Shown: one piece after another, positions 58,718 through 64,000 of the stretch
Numbering within the stretch: position 1 is the first letter of the stretch
Layout of the letters: each line of letters opens with the position of its first letter
DNA from: Nocardiopsis sp. FR4
GTDB taxonomy: Bacteria; Actinomycetota; Actinomycetes; Streptosporangiales; Streptosporangiaceae
NCBI RefSeq assembly: GCF_009830945.1
Contig: NZ_VWVV01000036.1
Coordinates: forward strand, 1 to 64,000
Reading direction: 5' to 3'
Length of the DNA: 64,000 nt
Position numbers and translations under genes: made by a program
The notes under the pieces: generated by a model
Databases searched by the model: none
What the model was told of the DNA's origin: nothing
Seen by the model: only the letters and a program-made list of their open reading frames with translations

Positions 58718-60298
58718 TCAGTCCGTCCGCGGCCTCTCCTCACGCCGCTCGTCCCGCTCCTCCCCGGCCGGCTTCGCGACGTCGCGCAGGAACAGGAACG
58801 TGACGGCGGCGACCCCGAGCACGACGGCCGCACCGGTGTAGCCCACCGCGGTCAGACCCGCCATGAACGCCCGCTCCGCGGCCGCCGTCACCTGCGCCGC
58901 CAGCGCCGGCTCCATGTCCCGGGCCGTCGCCACCGCACCGGGAAGGCCGTCGCGTGCGGCTTCGGTCCGGCCCGAGGGCACCCCCGGGAGCACGGCCTCG
59001 GAGATCCGCGACCGGTAGACGGCGGTTCCCAGCGCGCCCAGGGTGGCCACGCCCAGGGCCATACCGACCTCACTGCACGTCTCGGACAGGGACGAGGCCG
59101 AGCCGCTCTTCTCCCTGGGCGCGGAGGCGATGACCAGGTCGACGACCAACACCATCAACGGACCCAGCCCGAAGGTGACCAGGACGCTGCCCACCACCGC
59201 CGGGAGCGGGCCCGAGTCCGCCCCGCTCTGGACGAACACGACCAGACCCGCGGCCGAGACCACCAGGCCCAGGGCGATCGTGGTGGCCGCACGCAGCCGC
59301 GCGGCGACCAGCGGGGCCAGCATCGCGCCGGCGATGTTGCCCAGCGCGTAGGGGACCATCCACAGACCGGCGGCCGACGGCGACAGCTCCAGCACGAGCT
59401 GGAGGTACTGGGCGAACAGCAGCACGAACGCCCCCAGCACCACCGTGCCCGCCAACAGGCCGCCCAGCCCCACCGTGAACGGCGGCAGCCGGAACAGGGC
59501 CAGGTCCACCAGGGGGTTCTCCAACCGGCGCTGGCGTCGCACGAACAGCCAGCCGAAGACCGCACCGGTGAGGAGGGGAGCGGCCACGCCCGGCCCCCAC
59601 CCGTTCTCCGCGGCCTCCTTGACGGCGTAGACGACCGGCAGGACGGCCGCCAGCGACAGGGCCACGCTGACCGGGTCCAGCCGCCCGGGGGCGGGGTCGC
59701 GGAACTCCGGCAGCAGGAACGGGGCGGCGACCAGCAGCAGCGCCATCACCGGAACACCCATCAGGAAGACCGAGCCCCACCAGAACCACTGGAGCAGTAC
59801 GCCGCCGACCATCGGCCCGATGGCCCCGCCCGCGGAGAAACAGCTCATCCACACCGCCACGGCCAGACCCCGCTGCCTGGGATCGTGGAACATGTTGCTG
59901 ATCAGTGACAGGGTGGAGGGCATCAGCGTGGCACCCGCCACGCCCAGCAGGGCGCGGGCGGCGATGAGCATCCCGGCACTGGTGGAGTAGGCCGCGAACA
60001 GCGAGGCCGCGCCGAAGGCCGCGGCGCCGATCATCAGCAGCCGACGGCGGCCGATGCGGTCCCCGAGCGTTCCCATGGTGACGAGGAAACCGGCGATCAT
60101 GAAACCGTAGACGTCCAGGATCCACAGCTGCTGCGCGCTGGTGGGCGCCAGGTCCGCCGCCAGGTGCGGCAGGGCCAGGTGCAGGACCGTGAAGTCCAGG
60201 GAGAGCAGCAGGGTCGGCAGGGCCAGGACGGCCAGGCCGAGCCATCGGCGGCCCCCCGCACTCGCGGCGGGAGCGGACTTCGCTTCGTCCGGGGACAT
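58718..60298 (-). CDS. MFS multidrug exporter, 14-helix EmrB/QacA type
   Basis: 526 residues. LDFTVLHLALPHLAADL in helix 1, GTLGDRIGRRRLLMIGAAAF (motif A), and MLIAARALLGVAGATLMPST (motif B) with motif C region SAGGAIGPMVGGVLLQWFWW. The hydrophobic pattern fits 14 helices, the DHA2 family of drug/proton antiporters. It ends in a charged tail (EERDERREERPRTD). Divergent from a large BTAD regulator across 133 bases, which could control it. It may export an antibiotic made elsewhere or taken up. Confidence 0.9.
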   Translation of the reverse strand: MSPDEAKSAPAASAGGRRWLGLAVLALPTLLLSLDFTVLHLALPHLAADLAPTSAQQLWILDVYGFMIAGFLVTMGTLGDRIGRRRLLMIGAAAFGAASLFAAYSTSAGMLIAARALLGVAGATLMPSTLSLISNMFHDPRQRGLAVAVWMSCFSAGGAIGPMVGGVLLQWFWWGSVFLMGVPVMALLLVAAPFLLPEFRDPAPGRLDPVSVALSLAAVLPVVYAVKEAAENGWGPGVAAPLLTGAVFGWLFVRRQRRLENPLVDLALFRLPPFTVGLGGLLAGTVVLGAFVLLFAQYLQLVLELSPSAAGLWMVPYALGNIAGAMLAPLVAARLRAATTIALGLVVSAAGLVVFVQSGADSGPLPAVVGSVLVTFGLGPLMVLVVDLVIASAPREKSGSASSLSETCSEVGMALGVATLGALGTAVYRSRISEAVLPGVPSGRTEAARDGLPGAVATARDMEPALAAQVTAAAERAFMAGLTAVGYTGAAVVLGVAAVTFLFLRDVAKPAGEERDERREERPRTD

Positions 60299-60431
60299 GG
60301 GTGGTGTCCTTCCTTCCAGATCGTCGCGCCGTGGCGCGGGCGTGAGTCACCCGCCAACCTCGCGCCCCGGCGCTCCGGAAAGGCTCCGGTCGCGCCCCGG
60401 CCGGGCTTTGGCCGTGCACTACGGTTGTGCC

Positions 60432-63400
60432 ATGCGCTTCGGGATCCTGGGGCCACTGCGGGTGTGGAGCGGAGACGGGGAACCGGTCCGCGTCCCCGAG
60501 ACCAAGGTGCGCGTACTCCTGGCCGCGCTGCTCCTGGGCGAGGGACGGCCGGTCACCACCGAGGCGCTCATCGACGACCTTTGGGGCGAGCACCTGCCGG
60601 CCCATCCCGCGCGGGTCCTGCGCGCCAAGCTCTCCCAGCTGCGGGGCGTCCTCGCGGGCGCCGAGCCCGGTGCCCGCGACCGGGTGCCGCGCGCCCCCGG
60701 CGGCTACCGGCTGCGGACCGAACCCGACGAGGTGGACTTCACCCGTTTCCGCGCCCTGGTGGAACGGGCGCGCCTGGCCCCGGACCCGCGCGCGGCGGCC
60801 GCCGCCCTCAGCGAAGGGCTGTCGCTGTGGCGCGGGGACGCCCTCGCGGGACTCACCGGCACCCCGCGCCTGGCCCGCGCGGCCGCCCGGCTGGACGAGG
60901 AGCGCCTGTCGGCGGTGGAGGAGCACGCCCTGGTCCGGCTGGATCTGGGCGAACACCACCTGCGGGTGGAGGAGCTGGGTGAGCTGGTCGCCCGGCACCC
61001 GCTCCGCGAGCGCCTGTGCGCCGCCTACATGAGGGCGCTGTACGCCTCGGGCCGCCAAGCCGAGGCGCTGGGCGTCTTCGAGCGGCTGCGCCGGCGGCTC
61101 CGCGACGAACTCGGCGTCTCTCCCGGTCCCGAGGTCGCCGGACTGCACCTTCGGATACTGCGCCGGGACGGCGCCCTGGCCCCGCCGGGACAGGGCCCGC
61201 ACACGGCCGCCCTGCGGCCGCGCACCAACCTTCCGGCGCCGGTGAACGACACCGTCGGCCGCGAGGCCGACGTCGAACGGGTCCGCGGCCTCCTGCGGCG
61301 TTCCCGCCTGGTCACCCTCACCGGTCCGGGCGGCGTCGGCAAGACCCGGCTGTCCCTGGAGGCGGCGGCGGGCCTGGACGACCGCCACCCCGACGGTCTG
61401 TGGTTCGTGGAACTGGGCACCCTGCCCCCGGAACGGGGAGAGGGCCCCGGCGCGGCCGACCGCGTGGCCGACGCGGTCGTGTCCGTCACCGGCGCCCGCG
61501 ACCTCGTCCAGGCACTCAGCGCCACCCGCACCCTGCTGGTCCTGGACAACTGCGAACACGTCATCGAGTCGGCGGCCGCCCTGGCCCGGGACCTGCTGCG
61601 CGCGGCTCCCCGCCTGCACCTGCTGGTGACCAGCCGCGAACCCCTGGGCATCGACGGCGAGCACCTGCACGAGGTGCGCCCGCTCGCCCTCCCCGATCCC
61701 GCCGACCCGGCCGACGCGCGCTCCTCCGCCGCGGTGCGCCTGTTCGCCTCCCGCGCCTCGGCGGGCGCGCCCGACTTCGTCCTGAGCGAGGACACCGCCC
61801 CGACTGTGGCGTCGATCTGCCGCCGTCTGGACGGCCTGCCGCTGGCCCTGGAACTGGCGGCCAACCGGGTGCGCGCCCTGGGCGTGCGCCGCCTGGCCGA
61901 CGGCCTGGACGACCGGTTCCGACTGCTGTCGGCGGGCGGCCGGGGCGCGCCGGGGCGCCACCGGACCCTGCGCGCCGTCATCGACTGGAGCTGGGACCTG
62001 CTCGGCGAACCCGAGAGGACCGTCCTGCGCCGCCTGTCCGTGTACGCCGACGGCTGCACACCCGAGGGGGCCGAAGCGGTGGCCGGCGGCGACGGGATCG
62101 ACCCCGGCGAGGTCGTGGAGATCGTGGCCCGCCTGGTGGAGCGGTCCCTGGTCACCGCGGCCCGGGGCACCGAAGGGGTCCGCTACCGGCTGCTGGAGAC
62201 CATCGCCGCCTACGCCCGGGAGCACCTGGCGGCGGCGGGGGAGGCCGACGCGCTGCGCCGCCGCCACCTGCGCCACCTGGCGTCGCTGGCCGCCGAGGCC
62301 GACCCACGGCTGCGCGGTCGCCACCAGCACCTGTGGCTGCGCCGCCTGGACGAGGAGAACGCCGACCTGCGGGCCGCCGAGGACACCGCCGTCCGGTCGG
62401 GCGAGGCCGACGCTGCCCTGGGGCTGGCCCTGGACCTGGTCTGGTACCGCTACCTGCGGGGGCGCCCCGGTGAGGCGTACCGCTCCCTGACCCGGGCGCT
62501 GGAACTGCCCGGGGGCGGGCCCGGCTTGCGCGCCGCCGCCGGAGCCTGGTGGGCGGGCATGGCCCTCATGGTCGGTGAACCCGAGGACCCGGTGGAGCTG
62601 GTGCGGGCCGCGCTGGCCGACTGCACCGACCTGGTCCCCGCGCGGGAGCTGGCCCGGGTCGAGTGGTTCCTGGGCACCGCCCTGCTGGACTTCGGTGAGC
62701 TCCGGTTGAGCGGGGAACTCGTCGACCGCTCCCTGGCCGTGTTCCGCCGCGAGGACGACCGCTGGGGTACGGCCGCCGCACTGTGCACGCACGCGTGGCT
62801 GCTCAAGGCCCGGGGCCGGATGGCCGGTTTCGAGTCCGACGCCCGGCGCTCCCTCGAACTCTTCGACGAGATCGGGGACCGCTGGGGCCGCCTTCAGGCC
62901 ATGCCGGCCCTGGGCAGCCGGGCCGAGCTCGACGGCGACTACGCGGAGGCGGCCCGGCTGCACCGGGAGGGGCTCCGGCTGGCCGAGGAGCTCGGGCTGT
63001 GGTCGGAGGTCTCCTACCGGCTCTCCGAACTCGGCCGCAACGCCCTGCTGCGCGGCGAGTACCGGCGGGCCGAGGACTTCCACGAACGCGCCCGTCGCCT
63101 GGCGGTGGAGCAGGGGGACCGCTTCGGAGAACGCTTCGCCGAGTTCGGCCTGGGCATGGGCGCCCGCCGCGAGGGCCGGCTCGACCGGGCCGACCGGTAC
63201 CTGTCGGGGTGGTTGGAGCGGGTCCGGGGGACGAACGCCCCGGCGGCCGAGGCCACGGTCCTGGCCGAACTCGGGTTCGTCGCCGAGCAGCGCGGCGACA
63301 CCGAGGCCGCCCTGCGCCTGCACGACGAGGGGCTCACCGCCGCGCTCACCACCGGCAGCCCCCGCAAGACCGCCCTGGCACTGGAGGGCCTGGCCGGGGC

Positions 63401-63656
63401 ATGGGCGCTGGCCGGTCTGCCGTCGCGGGCCGCCCGGTTGCTGGGCGCGGCCTCGGCGGCGCGCGCCTCGGTGCGCACCCCGCTGCCGTCGGCCGAACGC
63501 GGGGACGTCGAACGGGTGCGCGCCGCGGCGGTCACCGCGCTGGGGGAGCGGGCGTTCGCCCGGGAGGAGGAACACGGCGTTCGCGAACCGCTGGAGGAGG
63601 CGGTGCGCCGGGCCCGCCGCTGGTACACGCGTCGCCCGGCCGGGACCTTCCGTTGA
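60432..63656 (+). CDS. AfsR/SARP-type BTAD regulator with ATPase and TPR domains
   Basis: 1074 residues. N-terminal OmpR-like winged helix (about 1-90, MRFGILGPLRVWSGDGE and EALIDDLWGEHLPAHPARVL), BTAD (about 95-245, RERLCAAYMRALYASGRQAE), STAND/NB-ARC ATPase with Walker A GPGGVGKTR near residue 298, Walker B LLVLDNCEHV and DGLPLALELAANRVRALGV, and a C-terminal helical TPR-like half. Such proteins activate secondary-metabolite or transport genes. ATG 60432 lacks a ribosome site and the mRNA may be leaderless. Its divergent MFS exporter is the nearest likely target. Confidence 0.9.
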   Translation: MRFGILGPLRVWSGDGEPVRVPETKVRVLLAALLLGEGRPVTTEALIDDLWGEHLPAHPARVLRAKLSQLRGVLAGAEPGARDRVPRAPGGYRLRTEPDEVDFTRFRALVERARLAPDPRAAAAALSEGLSLWRGDALAGLTGTPRLARAAARLDEERLSAVEEHALVRLDLGEHHLRVEELGELVARHPLRERLCAAYMRALYASGRQAEALGVFERLRRRLRDELGVSPGPEVAGLHLRILRRDGALAPPGQGPHTAALRPRTNLPAPVNDTVGREADVERVRGLLRRSRLVTLTGPGGVGKTRLSLEAAAGLDDRHPDGLWFVELGTLPPERGEGPGAADRVADAVVSVTGARDLVQALSATRTLLVLDNCEHVIESAAALARDLLRAAPRLHLLVTSREPLGIDGEHLHEVRPLALPDPADPADARSSAAVRLFASRASAGAPDFVLSEDTAPTVASICRRLDGLPLALELAANRVRALGVRRLADGLDDRFRLLSAGGRGAPGRHRTLRAVIDWSWDLLGEPERTVLRRLSVYADGCTPEGAEAVAGGDGIDPGEVVEIVARLVERSLVTAARGTEGVRYRLLETIAAYAREHLAAAGEADALRRRHLRHLASLAAEADPRLRGRHQHLWLRRLDEENADLRAAEDTAVRSGEADAALGLALDLVWYRYLRGRPGEAYRSLTRALELPGGGPGLRAAAGAWWAGMALMVGEPEDPVELVRAALADCTDLVPARELARVEWFLGTALLDFGELRLSGELVDRSLAVFRREDDRWGTAAALCTHAWLLKARGRMAGFESDARRSLELFDEIGDRWGRLQAMPALGSRAELDGDYAEAARLHREGLRLAEELGLWSEVSYRLSELGRNALLRGEYRRAEDFHERARRLAVEQGDRFGERFAEFGLGMGARREGRLDRADRYLSGWLERVRGTNAPAAEATVLAELGFVAEQRGDTEAALRLHDEGLTAALTTGSPRKTALALEGLAGAWALAGLPSRAARLLGAASAARASVRTPLPSAERGDVERVRAAAVTALGERAFAREEEHGVREPLEEAVRRARRWYTRRPAGTFR

Positions 63657-63693
63657 GGGCGGCCCCGATCACGTCGTGCAGCGGGCCGGGCGC

Positions 63694-64000
63694 TCAGGCG
63701 GCTTGGGAGCGGTCCGGAAGACCGGCGGCCCGGCGCAACCGGGCGAACTCCTCGGTGAGCGGCCCCAGCTGCCAGTGCGCGTTGCGGCCGCTGGGATTGG
63801 GCAGCAGCCACACCCGGGTGTCCCCGATCTCCAGCTCCTGGGGGCCCACCACCGCACGGCGGTCGTCGAAGGCCTGCCGGTAGGCGGTCACGCCCAGAAC
63901 GGCCAGCCAGCGGGGACGCCAGCGCAGCACCTTGCGCCGCAGCTCCCGGCCTCCCTCCACCATCTCCTCCCGGCTCAGCTCGTCGGCCTGGGCCGTGGTC
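63694..64000 (-). CDS. mug: Mug-type G/T(U) mismatch DNA glycosylase, 5' part outside window
   Basis: The last 102 residues of a uracil-DNA-glycosylase-superfamily enzyme of the Mug/TDG type: ELRRKVLRWRPRWLAVLGVT, AYRQAFDDRRAVVGPQELEI and VWLLPNPSGRNAHWQL, where NPSGxNAH is the conserved DNA-intercalation loop of Mug. It removes U or T from G mismatches. The catalytic N-terminal motif lies beyond base 64000. The stop at 63694-63696 is 37 bases from the BTAD gene's convergent stop. Confidence 0.85.
   Translation of the reverse strand, partial: TTAQADELSREEMVEGGRELRRKVLRWRPRWLAVLGVTAYRQAFDDRRAVVGPQELEIGDTRVWLLPNPSGRNAHWQLGPLTEEFARLRRAAGLPDRSQAA

Noticed and set aside
59070-63575. 1501-codon open frame on the - strand
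   Set aside because: Antisense to the BTAD regulator and out of frame with the MFS gene. Low-complexity Gly/Arg/Gln-rich translation.

Overview
The window is about 64 kb of very GC-rich DNA. Third codon positions are almost all G or C, starts are often GTG or TTG, and many genes overlap by 4 bases (GTGA/ATGA). No rRNA, tRNA, CRISPR array, IS element or phage gene was seen. The gene content (DUF574-type methyltransferase, AfsR/BTAD regulator, MocR regulator, DUF5701 protein, iron boxes of the IdeR/DmdR type) points to a filamentous actinomycete. A Nocardiopsis-like genus is my best guess, but that is inference only.

Layout. (1) 1-9778: a tightly coupled glycan operon with a complete ADP-heptose-type supply route (GmhB-like phosphatase, GmhA isomerase, HldE kinase/nucleotidyltransferase), a GT9 heptosyltransferase-like enzyme, four more glycosyltransferases, a UDP-xylose-synthase-like epimerase and an SDR. 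At its left edge a foreign-looking SDR fragment is joined to the tail of a glycosyltransferase/HAD reading frame. (2) 9796-18264: housekeeping and metabolic genes: small membrane protein, acyl-CoA dehydrogenase, aroQ, histidine phosphatase, SAM methyltransferase, FdhF/YdeP-type molybdoenzyme, zinc alcohol dehydrogenase. (3) 18326-25813: an iron/siderophore island with a siderophore-binding lipoprotein, two siderophore-interacting flavoproteins (SIPs) that share a 381-bp identical block, and a heterodimeric ABC transporter with strongly asymmetric ATP sites. Three iron boxes are visible. (4) 25853-30573: a TetR-controlled streptogramin-resistance-like pair (Vat-type acetyltransferase plus an internally shortened Vgb-type lyase), a DUF5701 gene, and a MocR regulator divergent from a flavin-binding protein. 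(5) 30779-38827: the Mrp/Mnh Na+/H+ antiporter operon (A with fused B, then C-G), followed by an ABC exporter whose permease is a tandem fusion. A perfect 54-bp palindrome ends this block. (6) 38948-46493: TetR plus sterol-glucosyltransferase-like GT1, a small membrane protein, KdpD, and divergent KdpE-TrkH. (7) 46692-54480: a two-headed arsenic island. One side has an ArsR-ArsN (GNAT) fusion, a flavoprotein with paired C-terminal cysteines, an MFS carrier and a flavin monooxygenase. The other has ArsR, Acr3, an ArsO-like monooxygenase and a divergent ArsC. (8) 54555-57913: a tandem-Usp protein, a P1B-4-like metal ATPase and its SmtB/ArsR repressor with a clear operator over its start codon. 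(9) 58100-64000: a lipoprotein, a 14-TM MFS exporter divergent from a large AfsR-like BTAD ATPase regulator, and the 3' part of a Mug-type DNA glycosylase.

How the parts work together. The heptose operon makes an activated heptose and moves it onto a surface or secreted glycan. The iron island binds ferri-siderophore outside the cell, moves it through the membrane and reduces it with the SIPs. The Mrp, TrkH and KdpDE genes handle Na+, K+ and pH. The arsenic and metal genes form a detoxification block of about 11 kb. The least conventional parts are the split IrtAB-like iron transporter with the recombined SIP pair, the left arm of the arsenic island, the vat-vgb-like pair, and the heptose operon with its odd junction.
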